DNA of 64,000 nucleotides from Myxococcus xanthus (GCF_013116825.1 NZ_JABFNS010000023.1:1-64000); one strand, 5' to 3'. Numbered from the stretch's first letter, positions 10,311 through 19,804 are shown. The notes: a model not told the origin generated them from the sequence alone. Program-made: numbers and translations.

Positions 10311-10579
10311 CCTCACAGGTAGGAAATCCCCTTCGGATTCCGGGCCCTTGGCCTGGCTCGGAGGGGATGCCCGCCCAGGCGGCGACCCCGCCGCGAAACC
10401 CCCGTCAATTCTTGACTTTTGACCTCCGGACGGGGGATTCTGGGGGGGTCTCCCACCCACAGGGAGTGCCCGGCCGTACATGTTCCACGCCTCGGGCAAC
10501 TCCAGCGGCGCCAATCTATCCGGGCGCCCCGGAGTGTGCATCGGGTGCCGCGGGGGGGCACAAGGAAGGCCACAACGCA

Positions 10580-12547
10580 ATGAGCGACGCGCGAGTACTT
10601 CACTTCTTCGGCGGCAAAGGCGGGGTAGGTAAGACCACGCTCGCGGCGGCATATGCGTTGAGGCTGTCGGAGGAGGCGCCCAAGGAGCGGGTGCTGCTCG
10701 TGTCGTTGGACCCGGTCCGCTCCCTGTCGGACCTGGTGAAGAAGAAGCTCCCGGCCAAGGCGACCAAGCTGGTCCCGGGCAAGGGAGACGGCGGCGTCTA
10801 CGGCCTGGAAGTGGAGCCGACGGCGCTGATGAAGCCCTTCCTGGCCTCCTACCTGCCAGCGCTGTCGAAGGCCGCGGCGAAGGGCACGCACGTGTCGGAA
10901 GACGACATGGGCAAGCTGTACCAGCAGGCCGTGCCGGGGCTGGAGGAGCTGGTGGCGCTCTTCCACGTGGTGGACCTGCTGGAGGGCGAGGAGTTCGACC
11001 GCATCGTGGTGGACGCCGCGCCGACCAGCCACACCCTGCGGCTGTTCGATCTGCCGACGAGCCTGCGCAAGTTCCTGGGGCTGGTGAAGGCCGGCGGGGA
11101 CAAGGCGGAGGCGCCGGCGAAGAAGGGCAAGAAGGCGGCCGCCGCGGCCGAGGCGCCCGGCTTCCTGGAGCAGGTGGGGCAGAAGGCGGAGAAGCTGCTG
11201 GCGCTGCTGAAGGACCCCACGCGCACGGCCTTCCATCTGGTGGCGCTGGCGGAGCCGGTGCCCGAGGCGCAGACGCGCATGCTCTTCACCCAGCTTCGCG
11301 AGCGCGGGCTGCCGGTGACGGAGATCGTCGTCAATCAGATCGAGGACAAGGACGGCTGTCCCGCGTGCCAGGGCCGCCGCGGCCTACAGGCCCCTCACGT
11401 CCGCAAGTTCCAGGCGCTGGACAAGACGGTGCCGGTGCACCTGCTGGGCCGGCGTGAAGTGGCGCCGCGCGGGCTGGATGGCCTGGCGCTGTTCGCCAAG
11501 GCGTGGGCCGCCGGCAAGGAGACCAAGGCGCTGGAGTTCGCCGCGGCCGAAGGGCCTCCGGCGCTGGTGCGCGCGCCGTCCATGCCGCCCATCGCCGCGC
11601 CGCCGCTGCCGCCCACGCGGCTCATCTTCTTCGTGGGGCAGGGCGGGGTGGGCAAGAGCTCCTGCGCCGCCGCCGCCGCGGTGACGCTGACGGAGAAGGA
11701 GGGGCCGGTGCTCCTCATCTCCACGGATCCGGCGCACTCGCTGTCGGACGTGCTGCAGAGCCGCCTGACGGACACGGAGACGCAGGTGAAGGGCACCAAG
11801 GGCCTGTACGCGCGCGAGCTGGACATCGCCGGCTGGTTCAATGCCCTGCGCAAGCGGGTGAAGGAGAAGGCGGAGAAGGCCTTCGAGGGCGCGCCCCGGT
11901 CGGGCAGCGAGGTGCCCTCGGATCTGCTCTACCTGCGCAACCTGCTGGAGTGCGCGCCGCCGGGCATCGACGAGCTGGCCGCGCTGTCCTGCTTGACGGA
12001 CGCGCTGGTGCAGGAGCGCTTCAAGCGCATCGTGGTGGACTCGGCGCCGGTGGTGACGTCCGTGCGCGTGGTGGAAATGGCGGAGACGGCCAAGACGTGG
12101 CTGGGCGCGCTGCACGCGGTGTTGGCCAAGCACCGCGCCAAGGGCCTGGGTGAGCTGGCGGACGACATCGCCGGGATGATCAAGCACGTGAAGCGCTTCG
12201 AGGACGCGCTGGCCTCCCCGAGCGAGGCGCGCTTCGTGGTCGTCACGCGTGGCGAGGAGCTGGCCGCGGCCCGCACCGAGCGGCTGGTGGAGTACCTGAA
12301 GGAGAAGAAGCTCCCCGTGGAGCGGGTGCTCGTCAACCGCGTGGGCCCCAAGTCCACCTGCGACAAGTGCGAGAGCCGGCGCAAGCTGGAGCTCAACGCG
12401 GCGAAGGCCATCGAGAAGAAGCTGGGCCTGCCTGTGACCATGGCGCCGGCCCTGGGCCGTCACCCGGCGGGTCTGCGCGAGCTGAAGGCCTTCCGCACGG
12501 CGTGGTACGCGTTGTCGCCGCCGGCCGCGAAGACCAAGGCGGCCTGA
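10580..12547 (+). CDS. Tandem ArsA/Get3-family ATPase
   Basis: The 655-residue protein is an internal duplication of the ArsA/Get3 P-loop ATPase. The first half has the deviant Walker A GGKGGVGKT at residues 11-19. The second half has GQGGVGKS near residue 355, where the signature lysine before GG is Gln. Each half carries a CxxC motif in equivalent position (Cys260/Cys263 in GCPACQ and Cys594/Cys597 in TCDKCE), which might bind metal as in Get3 dimers. No arsenic genes (arsB, arsC, arsR) flank it, so arsenite pumping is unlikely; tail-anchored-protein handling or another client role is possible but unproven. A Lys/Ala-rich linker interrupts the first half. ATG 10580 is preceded by AAGGAAGG. 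Confidence 0.82.
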   Translation: MSDARVLHFFGGKGGVGKTTLAAAYALRLSEEAPKERVLLVSLDPVRSLSDLVKKKLPAKATKLVPGKGDGGVYGLEVEPTALMKPFLASYLPALSKAAAKGTHVSEDDMGKLYQQAVPGLEELVALFHVVDLLEGEEFDRIVVDAAPTSHTLRLFDLPTSLRKFLGLVKAGGDKAEAPAKKGKKAAAAAEAPGFLEQVGQKAEKLLALLKDPTRTAFHLVALAEPVPEAQTRMLFTQLRERGLPVTEIVVNQIEDKDGCPACQGRRGLQAPHVRKFQALDKTVPVHLLGRREVAPRGLDGLALFAKAWAAGKETKALEFAAAEGPPALVRAPSMPPIAAPPLPPTRLIFFVGQGGVGKSSCAAAAAVTLTEKEGPVLLISTDPAHSLSDVLQSRLTDTETQVKGTKGLYARELDIAGWFNALRKRVKEKAEKAFEGAPRSGSEVPSDLLYLRNLLECAPPGIDELAALSCLTDALVQERFKRIVVDSAPVVTSVRVVEMAETAKTWLGALHAVLAKHRAKGLGELADDIAGMIKHVKRFEDALASPSEARFVVVTRGEELAAARTERLVEYLKEKKLPVERVLVNRVGPKSTCDKCESRRKLELNAAKAIEKKLGLPVTMAPALGRHPAGLRELKAFRTAWYALSPPAAKTKAA

Positions 12548-12553
12548 GGTTCA

Positions 12554-12573
12554 GGCTCGCCGTTGAGCGAGCC
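12554..12573 (+). terminator. First hairpin after the ArsA-type gene
   Basis: A perfect 7-bp stem GGCTCGC/GCGAGCC with a 6-nt loop begins 7 bp after the stop codon. It is followed by a second hairpin. Confidence 0.45.
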
Positions 12574-12580
12574 AAGGGGC

Positions 12581-12608
12581 CCTGCCGGGCTTCGTTTCAC
12601 CCGGCGGG
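12581..12608. terminator. Second hairpin in the convergent intergenic region
   Basis: A 9-bp stem with one G-U pair and a 10-nt loop lies between two convergent genes (stop codons at 12547 and 12781). The rest of this 233-bp gap shows nothing else recognisable. Confidence 0.4.
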
Positions 12609-12780
12609 CGTGTCCTGGCTGTTTGCAGAAGTAGAGGGGGCCGCCGCCACATCCGCCTCACGCCCTGATTCCACCCCGAAGAATCATCCCTTCCCACCTG
12701 CCCCCGTGCGCACCATGACGACGCGCGGCATGGGTGCCAAGGGGGTTGCGCGGGCCGTATCTGAAAGCGAGCGCGCGAGC

Positions 12781-13467
12781 TCACGCGTCGCATTCCGAAG
12801 GTGAGTCGGTGAACGTCTCCAGGCCGGGGAAGGTGAGCGCGCCCGTCTGCGTCAGCGTGCCTTCCAGCGGCGCCCGGCCATTCAACCGAAGCGTTACCTG
12901 TCTGCCGCGCACCGTGTAGCGGCCTCGCGTCTCCTTGTTGCGGGGCGTCCCGTCGTCGCCCACCTCCTTCGTCCACAGGGTGACCTTGCCGGAGGGGCCG
13001 AAGCGCAGCCCCTGGGTGGTGCCGTAGACGCCCACGCCCGGGCCGAACCAGGACACCTCGCGCAGCAGCACGGGGACATCCGCCTCCCTCGCCGGGCTGC
13101 GGCCCAGCAGCTTCTGCCAGCCCAGGGTGTCCCGGATGGGGGTGAAGTCCGCGTCCTCCTTCGCGCGGGTGAGCCGCCGGGCATCCAGCTTCACCGCCTG
13201 GGTGAGGTGCTCGACGATGACGTCCCGGTGGGCGCTGTACTCGCAGACCTTCCCCTGCTTGCGGAGCATCCCCAGGGTGGCGGCCAGGTTGTAGTGCGCC
13301 AGCGCATAGCCCGGGGACTCCCGGGCGGACGCCTGGAAGCGCTCCAGGGCCTCTGGGTAGCGCCCCGCCTGGTACAGCCGGAAGCCCTGGGTGTTCAGTC
13401 CTCGGGCATTGGGGGTGGACGCGGCGCCCGTGAGGGCCAGGAGCAACAGGGGCAGGGCGGGGTGCAT
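12781..13467 (-). CDS. Secreted TPR-containing protein of unknown function
   Basis: The 228-residue precursor has a signal peptide (MHPALPLLLLALTGAAS) and then a TPR-like helical segment (GFRLYQAGRYPEALERFQAS, about residues 30-110). A C-terminal beta-rich part (about 135-228) resembles small lipocalin-like or META-like sheets with KVTLWTKEV and RYTVRGRQVTL. Exported periplasmic protein is the safest description. ATG 13467 is chosen because it gives the signal sequence. It is divergent from accA with 71 bp between. Confidence 0.65.
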   Translation of the reverse strand: MHPALPLLLLALTGAASTPNARGLNTQGFRLYQAGRYPEALERFQASARESPGYALAHYNLAATLGMLRKQGKVCEYSAHRDVIVEHLTQAVKLDARRLTRAKEDADFTPIRDTLGWQKLLGRSPAREADVPVLLREVSWFGPGVGVYGTTQGLRFGPSGKVTLWTKEVGDDGTPRNKETRGRYTVRGRQVTLRLNGRAPLEGTLTQTGALTFPGLETFTDSPSECDA

Positions 13468-13538
13468 GTGCCTCCAGACAGGGGTGCGTAAACGCTTGCG
13501 CGTTGAAAGCCGCCTTACCCTGGTGCTAGTTCCGCGCC

Positions 13539-14507
13539 ATGGCAACCGGTACCAGCTATGTGCTCGAGTTCGAGCGCCCCCTGATTGAGCTGGAAAAGAA
13601 GATCGACGAGCTCAAGGTCCTCTCCACCAGCGGCACGGTGGACTTCTCCTCGGAGATCTCCAAGCTCGAGAAGAAGGCGAAGAAGCTCCAGACGGAGATC
13701 TTCAGTGACCTGACTCGGTGGCAGGTGGTGCAGATGTCCCGGCACCCGAACCGCCCCTACTTCCTCGACTACGTCCATTACCTCTTCACCGACTTCGTCG
13801 AGCTGTGCGGCGACCGGGCCTTTGGCGAGGACCCGTCCATCGTCGGCGGCTTCGCGCGCTTCGACGGCAAGCCGGTGATGGTGATGGGCCACCAGAAGGG
13901 CCGCAACACCAAGGAGAACATGGCGCGCAACTTCGGCATGCCGCGCCCGGAGGGCTACCGCAAGGCCCGCCGCCTCATGGAGCTGGCCGAGCGCTTCGAG
14001 AAGCCCATCCTCACCTTCGTCGACACGCCGGGCGCGTATCCGGGCATCGGCGCCGAGGAGCGTGGGCAGGCCGAGGCCATCGCCGTCAACCTGGAGGTCA
14101 TGAGCCGGCTGCGCGTGCCCATCATCTCCACGGTGGTGGGTGAGGGCGGCTCCGGCGGCGCGCTGGCCATTGGCGTGGGCAACCGCGTGCTGATGCTCCA
14201 GAACAGCGTCTACTCCGTCATCTCCCCGGAGGGCTGCGCCTCCATCCTGTTCCGCGACGCCGCCAAGGCGGACAAGGCCGCGGACGCGATGCGGCTCACC
14301 GCGAAGGACCTGCTGGAGATGAAGATCATCGACGAGGCCATCTCCGAGCCCGCTGGTGGTGCCCACCGCGACCCCGCGAAGATGGCGGAGGCGCTGGGCA
14401 AGGCGCTGCGCAAGCACCTGGGACAGCTCGCCGAGCTGTCGCCTGATGAACTGGTCCAGGACCGGTACGCGAAGTTTCGCGCGCTCGGTGTGTTCTCCGG
14501 ACGCTGA
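13539..14507 (+). CDS. accA: Acetyl-CoA carboxylase carboxyltransferase subunit alpha
   Basis: The 322-residue protein is a full-length AccA, which transfers carboxyl from biotin to acetyl-CoA together with AccD to make malonyl-CoA. The N-terminal coiled segment ([16 protein letters not shown]) and the crotonase-fold motifs ([32 protein letters not shown]) are typical. accD is not in the window. It begins a three-gene run with hisC and cmk (26-bp gap, then a 4-bp overlap). Confidence 0.95.
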   Translation: MATGTSYVLEFERPLIELEKKIDELKVLSTSGTVDFSSEISKLEKKAKKLQTEIFSDLTRWQVVQMSRHPNRPYFLDYVHYLFTDFVELCGDRAFGEDPSIVGGFARFDGKPVMVMGHQKGRNTKENMARNFGMPRPEGYRKARRLMELAERFEKPILTFVDTPGAYPGIGAEERGQAEAIAVNLEVMSRLRVPIISTVVGEGGSGGALAIGVGNRVLMLQNSVYSVISPEGCASILFRDAAKADKAADAMRLTAKDLLEMKIIDEAISEPAGGAHRDPAKMAEALGKALRKHLGQLAELSPDELVQDRYAKFRALGVFSGR

Positions 14508-14533
14508 ATCCACCGTATCAGGGCCCTTACACC

Positions 14534-15625
14534 ATGCGACCGCTCGTCCCCACCCACGTTGAGACGCTCAAGCCGTACGTGCCCGGCAAGCCCATTGAAG
14601 AGACCGAGCGTGAGTTCGGCCTCAAGGGCGTCATCAAGCTGGCCTCGAACGAAAATCCACTGGGGCCCTCCCCGCGCGCCGTGGAGGCCATGCGGAACGT
14701 CTCTGGCGCGACGCACCTGTACCCCGACGCCACGTCCTTCCACCTGGTGCGCAAGCTGGCCGCGCACGTGGACGTGAAGCCGGAGCAGGTGGTGCTGGGC
14801 AGCGGCTCCAACGAGCTCATCGAGCTGCTCATCCGCACCTTCACCACGCCGGAGGACGAAATCCTCCTGTGCCAGGGCTCCTTCTCCGCGTACCGCATCT
14901 CCGCGCAGGCCCATGGGCGGCCCTTCGTGGAGGTGCCCATGCGCGAGGGCTTCCAGTACGACCTGGAGGCCATGGCGAAGGCCATCACCCCGCGCACGCG
15001 GATGGTGTTCCTGGCCAACCCGGACAACCCCACGGGCACGGCGTTCAGCCGCGACGCCCTGACGCGCTTCCTGGCCGCGGTGCCGCCGGAGGTGCTGGTG
15101 GTGCACGACGAGGCCTACTTCGAGTTCGTCGAATGGCCCGAGTACACCAGCGCGGTGCCGCTGGTCGGCCGGCACCCGAACCTGGTGGCGCTGCGCACCT
15201 TCAGCAAGATTCACGGGCTGGCGGGCGTGCGGCTGGGCTACGGCATCATGGATGCCCGGCTGGCGGCGTACCTGCACCGCACGCGCATGCCCTTCAACCT
15301 GACGGTGCTGGCCCAGGCCGCGGGGCTGGCGGCCCTGGAAGACGCCGAGCACGTGCGCCGCACGCGTGAGGTGAACCGCGCGGGTCTGGACTACTTCGCC
15401 GCGGAGTTGCCGAAGCTGGGTGGCACGCTCACGCACAGCCACGCCAACTTCGTGTTCGTGGACTTCGGCCGTCCCGCGGTGGCGCTGTACGAGCAGCTGC
15501 TGCGCAAGGGCGTCATCGTCCGGCCCTTCGCGGGGCAGGGGTTCCCGAACCACGTGCGTATCTCCGTGGGCACGCCCGCGGAGAACGCGCGCTGCGTCCA
15601 GGTGTTGAAAGAGCTCCTGTCATGA
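14534..15625 (+). CDS. hisC: Histidinol-phosphate aminotransferase
   Basis: This 363-residue fold-type I PLP enzyme has the HisC features LASNENPLGPSP, NPDNPTGT, DEAYFEF and the PLP lysine in TFSKIHGLAGVRLGYG. It converts imidazole-acetol phosphate and glutamate to histidinol phosphate, although some HisC paralogues act on aromatic amino acids. Other his genes are not nearby, so this may be a second copy with broader specificity. It overlaps cmk by ATGA. Confidence 0.92.
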   Translation: MRPLVPTHVETLKPYVPGKPIEETEREFGLKGVIKLASNENPLGPSPRAVEAMRNVSGATHLYPDATSFHLVRKLAAHVDVKPEQVVLGSGSNELIELLIRTFTTPEDEILLCQGSFSAYRISAQAHGRPFVEVPMREGFQYDLEAMAKAITPRTRMVFLANPDNPTGTAFSRDALTRFLAAVPPEVLVVHDEAYFEFVEWPEYTSAVPLVGRHPNLVALRTFSKIHGLAGVRLGYGIMDARLAAYLHRTRMPFNLTVLAQAAGLAALEDAEHVRRTREVNRAGLDYFAAELPKLGGTLTHSHANFVFVDFGRPAVALYEQLLRKGVIVRPFAGQGFPNHVRISVGTPAENARCVQVLKELLS

Positions 15626-16314
15626 GCGCCCGGCCCTTCATCGTCGCCATCGACGGCCCCGCGGGCGCCGGCAAGTCCTCGGTGTCCAAGCTGCTGGCGC
15701 GCCGACTGGGCTTCTCGCTGGTGGACACGGGCGCCATCTACCGCTGCGTGGCCGTGATGGCCCAGCGTGAGGGCATCGCCTTCGACGACGACGCGGGCCT
15801 GGGGGAGCTGCTGGGCCGCGTGCACATCCACTTCCAGGTAGTGGGCGAGGAGAATCACGTCTTCCTGGGCGCACAGGACGTGTCCGGGGAGATTCGCACG
15901 CCAGACATCTCCATGGCGGCGTCCCAGGTGTCCGGGCGGCCGGTCGTGCGCGCGGGCCTGCTGCAGCTCCAGCGGCGGCTGGCGCTGGAGGCGGAGAAGG
16001 GCGCCATCCTGGAGGGCCGTGACATCGGCACGGTGGTGTTCCCGGACGCGGACGCGAAGTTCTTCCTGGCGGCCAGCCCCGAGGTGCGCGCCCGGCGCCG
16101 CTACGAGGAGCTGTTCCAGAAGGGCGTGGAGAGCAGCCTGGACGCCGTGCTCGCGGACCAGATGAAGCGGGACCGCGACGATTCCGCCCGCGCCGTGGCG
16201 CCGCTGAAGGCCGCCGAGGACGCGGTGCACGTGGACTCCAGCAGCATCCCCCTGTCGGAGGTGGTGCACGGGATGGAGTCTGAAATCCTGCGCCGGATGG
16301 CCCAGCGCGCCTAG
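15622..16314 (+). CDS. cmk: Cytidylate kinase
   Basis: The 230-residue protein is a CMP/dCMP kinase with the P-loop IDGPAGAGKSSVSK, the LVDTGAIYRCVA motif and the EGRDIGTVVFPDA motif that binds the monophosphate. It phosphorylates CMP and dCMP for nucleic acid and lipid synthesis. Its ATG overlaps the hisC stop (ATGA), so it is probably translationally coupled to hisC. Confidence 0.94.
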   Translation: MSARPFIVAIDGPAGAGKSSVSKLLARRLGFSLVDTGAIYRCVAVMAQREGIAFDDDAGLGELLGRVHIHFQVVGEENHVFLGAQDVSGEIRTPDISMAASQVSGRPVVRAGLLQLQRRLALEAEKGAILEGRDIGTVVFPDADAKFFLAASPEVRARRRYEELFQKGVESSLDAVLADQMKRDRDDSARAVAPLKAAEDAVHVDSSSIPLSEVVHGMESEILRRMAQRA

Positions 16315-16331
16315 CGCGGGTGGGGGCCTTC

Positions 16332-16359
16332 GCCCGGCGCAGGGGACGACGCGCCGGGC
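16332..16359. terminator. Hairpin between cmk and hxlR
   Basis: A perfect 9-bp stem GCCCGGCGC/GCGCCGGGC with a 10-nt loop fills the 45-bp gap between convergent genes. It ends immediately before the hxlR stop codon and probably serves both directions. Confidence 0.55.
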
Positions 16360-16860
16360 TCAGCGGGAGCGCTTCGCCAGCGCCTTCTCGTAGGCGGCCT
16401 GCAGCTCGCCGGATACCGAGCGCGCCGGCCGCGGCGCGCCGAGATGCAGGTGGCGCAGCTCCTCCATGAAGGCGTTCCAGAGCGGAGCGCCGCCCTTTTC
16501 CAGCAGCTCCGCGCGTACGGACAGCTCCTTGCTCGGGCGCGTATGCCGGCGGCCCCAGGCGCCCATGTGCGCGAGGAGTGGGACGAGCTGGATGGCCGCC
16601 TCCGTCAGGCTGTAGATGACCTTCTGCCGGTGGGTGGGAGCCGCGCGTCGCGTCAGCAGGCCGGACGCCGTCAGGCGCTTCAGCCGGTCCGCGAGGATGT
16701 TCGAGGCGATGCGTTCCTCGCTCTGCGCGAGCAGCTCTCCGTAGCTGCGCCTGTTTCCGAACATGACGTCGCGGATGACGACGAGGCTCCAACGGTCGCC
16801 GAGCTGCTCGAGCGTCAGGTTGATCGGGCAGCCGGATCGCCCTGTCTGCGCCATGGCCAT
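16360..16860 (-). CDS. HxlR-family winged-helix regulator
   Basis: The 166-residue protein has the HxlR signature: a conserved cysteine near the start (GRSGCPINLTLEQLGDRWSL) and a winged helix (SYGELLAQSEERIASNILADRLKRLTASGLL). The C-terminus after about residue 110 is longer than in minimal family members. Such proteins often sense electrophiles or oxidation through that cysteine. It is divergent from a glutathione S-transferase gene, and the 92-bp gap holds two matching palindromes, so it probably represses both genes. Starts at 16860 or 16854 are both possible. Confidence 0.85.
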   Translation of the reverse strand: MAMAQTGRSGCPINLTLEQLGDRWSLVVIRDVMFGNRRSYGELLAQSEERIASNILADRLKRLTASGLLTRRAAPTHRQKVIYSLTEAAIQLVPLLAHMGAWGRRHTRPSKELSVRAELLEKGGAPLWNAFMEELRHLHLGAPRPARSVSGELQAAYEKALAKRSR

Positions 16861-16876
16861 TCTCTCAAGGCTACTC

Positions 16877-16891
16877 CTTGCGATGTGCAAG
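16877..16891. promoter_or_regulatory. HxlR operator candidate 1
   Basis: The palindrome CTTGC-N5-GCAAG, followed by TGG, lies 16 bp from the hxlR start codon. It is the same as the second site centred 38 bp away. Confidence 0.55.
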
Positions 16892-16914
16892 TGGTAGGAA
16901 TAGGGCTCCGACTG

Positions 16915-16929
16915 CTTGCAGTATGCAAG
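16915..16929. promoter_or_regulatory. HxlR operator candidate 2
   Basis: The second CTTGC-N5-GCAAG-TGG copy lies 23 bp before the GST start codon. Identical arms and 3' flank with different spacers argue for a protein-binding site. Confidence 0.55.
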
Positions 16930-16952
16930 TGGTCTGCGACAGGAGTCCGCCG

Positions 16953-17615
16953 ATGTCACTCGTGCTCTACGGTCATCCCTTTTCTTCGTACACGCAGAAG
17001 GTCCTCATCGCGTTGTACGAGAACGGCACGCCCTTCGAGTTCCGCTGTATCGGGCCGGAAACACCTCAGCACTCGGCCGAGTGGTCGCGGCGCTGGCCGC
17101 TGCGCAAGTTCCCGCTGCTGGTGGATGGCGAGCGCGACATCGCCGAGACCAGCATCATCATCGAGCACCTGCAGCTCGCACATCCGGGGCCCGTGCGTCT
17201 GTTGCCCGCAGACCCGATGGCCGCGCTCGACGTGCGTTTTCTCGACCGCTTCTTCGACCTGCACGTCATGAACGCGGCGCAGCACGCGGTCGATGGCGCG
17301 CTGACGGGGGATTCGGTGAAGCGCCAGGAGGGATTGGCCCTGTCCGTGAAGAAGCTGGAGGTCGCCTACGCCTGGCTCGAAGGGCAGCTCGCCGGCAGGA
17401 CCTGGGCCGCCCCTGGCGAGGACTTCACGCTGGCGGACTGCGCGGCCGCGCCCTCGCTGTTCTACGCGGACTGGACGCACCGGATCTCCGATGCGTTTCC
17501 CGTGCTCCGCGCCTACCGCTCGCGGTTGCTCGCGCGCCCGTCCTTCGCCCGCGCGGTGAACGAGGCGCGGCGATTCCGGCCGCTCTTTCCCCTGGGCGCG
17601 CCAGACAGGGATTGA
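16953..17615 (+). CDS. Glutathione S-transferase family protein
   Basis: The 220-residue protein has the thioredoxin-like N-terminal domain (LVLYGHPFSSYTQKVLIALYENG, then KFPLLVDGERDIAETSIIIEHL) and the all-helical C-terminal domain of GSTs. It would conjugate glutathione to electrophiles or reduce peroxides. ATG 16953 has AGGAG 8 bp upstream. The divergent HxlR regulator and shared operators suggest induction by electrophile stress. Confidence 0.88.
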   Translation: MSLVLYGHPFSSYTQKVLIALYENGTPFEFRCIGPETPQHSAEWSRRWPLRKFPLLVDGERDIAETSIIIEHLQLAHPGPVRLLPADPMAALDVRFLDRFFDLHVMNAAQHAVDGALTGDSVKRQEGLALSVKKLEVAYAWLEGQLAGRTWAAPGEDFTLADCAAAPSLFYADWTHRISDAFPVLRAYRSRLLARPSFARAVNEARRFRPLFPLGAPDRD

Positions 17616-17668
17616 CGCTCGGCGCGCGCCCACGCGTCGACACGCGGGCCGGGCGCCCCAGTCGGAGC

Positions 17669-19804
17669 CTAGAAGCTGACACCTTCCTTCGACGGCGCGG
17701 GCACCTGCAGCGGCAGCTTCAGCGCCCCCGTGCCGTCGCCGTAGAAGGAGTGGTAGAGGAACAGGTCCGCCACCACCTGCTTCACGTAGCCGCGCGTCTC
17801 CTTGAAGGGGATGGTCTCCACGAAGAGGTCCAGTGGCAGCGAGCTCCGCTCCTGGACCCACTTCGCCGCCGAGCCAGGGCCCGCGTTGTACGCGGCCGCC
17901 GCGAGCACCGGGTGTCCAAAGCGCTCCATCAGCCGGGACAGATACCAGGCGCCATAGCGGATGTTCCGCTCGGGGGAGAAGAGGTCCGCGGGCGCGGGGA
18001 CGGGCTCCTTCAGCTTCTCCGCGATGGCGTTCGCCGTCTTGGGGATGATCTGCATCAGCCCTCGCGCATCGGCGAAGCTCATCACCTCCGGCCGGAAGGC
18101 GCTCTCCCGCCGCATGATGGCCCACACCAGGTAGGGGTCCACCTGGTGCTGCGTCGCCGCGCCCTCCACCGCGGTGGCGAAGGCGCGAGGATAGAAGGGC
18201 GCCAGGGCCTCCGGAGCGCGCGCGCCGAAGGCACGTCCCCACAGGTGGCGCGCCGCCACCGCGTGGGCGTGGCCGTACTCACCCAGTCCCAGCAATGCGT
18301 GCGCGAAGGGCAGGGCCTGGTCCGCCGAGCGCAGCCGCGCAGCGTGGGCTTCCACCTCCTCCGTCGCGTCACGGAACAAACCCGCGCGCGTCAGCTCCAC
18401 CGCCAGCTCCAGTTCGGGAGGGCGGGGCAACTTCAGCATCTGCGGCGGTTGTGGGAAGTGCGCGGGCGTCTTCAGGCTCAGCGCCTTGAGCCGCTCGTTG
18501 GCCATCAGTGCGTAGAAGGACGCGGGCGCCGAGGTGATGACGGCCTCGTACGCGGGGCCCAGCGTGTCTGCCTTCGCGCCGTCCAGCTCGCGGCTGCGCG
18601 CCATCCAGTAGCGCGCCTGCGGTCCCATGTTGCTCTTGGGGTAGGCGGTCAGCAACGCGTCCAACGCGGCGCGGGCCTTCGCGTACTCCTCTTGACGCAG
18701 GTGGGCCAGCGCGCGGAACCACATGCCCTCGTCGCGCTGGCGTGAGCGCGGATAACGCGTTTCGAAAGCCGTGAAGGACTGCACCGCGTCCGCGAAGCGC
18801 CCGGCCTGCAAATCCAACCAGCCCGCGAAGAAGGCGCCTTCATCTCCCGCGGGCTGCGAGGGGTACTTCTTGTCCAGGGCCGCCATCAGCGTTCGGGCCT
18901 GGGCGTTGTCGTCGGACTTGAGCGCGCGCCGAGCCACCAGCAGATCCGCCTGAGCGGCGACGGCGGCGGGGCCCTTGCGCGCCAGCGCGAGCGCCTTCTC
19001 CGCAGCCTCCGTCCGCCCCAGCGCGAACCAGGCCTTCGCGCGCAGCAGCGCCACGCGGGCCGCCTGCGCCTTGTCGAGCTTCACCTTGTCCAGCGTCGCC
19101 AGTTCGTCGAGTCCGCGCTGCGTCGCGCCCGCGTCCAGGAAGCGGTCCGCGCGGGTGGTGCGCTCGGTGTAGCCCAGCTTCACCGGGGGCGTGCTGCCCT
19201 CCGTCAGCCACGCCATGGCCTCGTCGCCGTAGGGGTGGGCGGGGAAGCGCAGCGCCACCGTCATCATGTCGGCGCGCTGCCCCGCGCGGTTTCCGGAGCC
19301 GCCTCGCGCCAAGGCACGCTGATAGAGCAACTCCACGGTGGGCGACGCCTTCGCGGCGGTCTCCAGCACCTGGGCCGCGTCCTGGGGCTTGCCTGCCTTG
19401 AGCAGTGACTCCCCCAGCCGCGCCCGGGCACGGGCCGTGAGTTCCACGGGTGCCTTGGATTCCAGCACTCGCGCGAAGTCCTCGGCCGCGCCCGCGGCGT
19501 CCCCGGCGTAGAAGCGGGCCTGGCCCAGGTAGAAGGCATGGTACGGCGCCAGCAGCGGAGGGGCGGGCCAGGCAACCAGCAGCTCCCTTGCCTCGGCGGG
19601 TTGACCGTCAGAGAGGGCGAGCGTCCCCGCGAGCAGCGCCAGCCGCCCCACGTCGTCGCACTTCTTCGCGGCGCAGGCCGTCAGCTCCGCGCGCGCCAGG
19701 GCGGCCGCATCCGGCTTGTGGAGGCGGACGGCCTCCAGCGCCGTGGGGGATTGTCCCAGCGACATCCCCGCAACCACCCCCGCAACCCACCCACTCCAAC
19801 TCAT
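17669..19804 (-). CDS. Soluble lytic murein transglycosylase with long TPR-like arm
   Basis: The 711-residue precursor begins with a signal-like segment (SGWVAGVVAGMSLGQS). About 480 residues of TPR-like helical repeats follow. A C-terminal SLT catalytic domain (about 535-690) has the catalytic Glu in WAIMRRESAFRP, then ARGLMQIIP and AAYNAGPGSAAKW. It cleaves peptidoglycan glycan strands in the periplasm to 1,6-anhydro products. The architecture is that of Slt70, with TPRs in place of the U-shaped superhelix. It is monocistronic, with its stop facing the GST stop. Confidence 0.88.
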   Translation of the reverse strand: MSWSGWVAGVVAGMSLGQSPTALEAVRLHKPDAAALARAELTACAAKKCDDVGRLALLAGTLALSDGQPAEARELLVAWPAPPLLAPYHAFYLGQARFYAGDAAGAAEDFARVLESKAPVELTARARARLGESLLKAGKPQDAAQVLETAAKASPTVELLYQRALARGGSGNRAGQRADMMTVALRFPAHPYGDEAMAWLTEGSTPPVKLGYTERTTRADRFLDAGATQRGLDELATLDKVKLDKAQAARVALLRAKAWFALGRTEAAEKALALARKGPAAVAAQADLLVARRALKSDDNAQARTLMAALDKKYPSQPAGDEGAFFAGWLDLQAGRFADAVQSFTAFETRYPRSRQRDEGMWFRALAHLRQEEYAKARAALDALLTAYPKSNMGPQARYWMARSRELDGAKADTLGPAYEAVITSAPASFYALMANERLKALSLKTPAHFPQPPQMLKLPRPPELELAVELTRAGLFRDATEEVEAHAARLRSADQALPFAHALLGLGEYGHAHAVAARHLWGRAFGARAPEALAPFYPRAFATAVEGAATQHQVDPYLVWAIMRRESAFRPEVMSFADARGLMQIIPKTANAIAEKLKEPVPAPADLFSPERNIRYGAWYLSRLMERFGHPVLAAAAYNAGPGSAAKWVQERSSLPLDLFVETIPFKETRGYVKQVVADLFLYHSFYGDGTGALKLPLQVPAPSKEGVSF

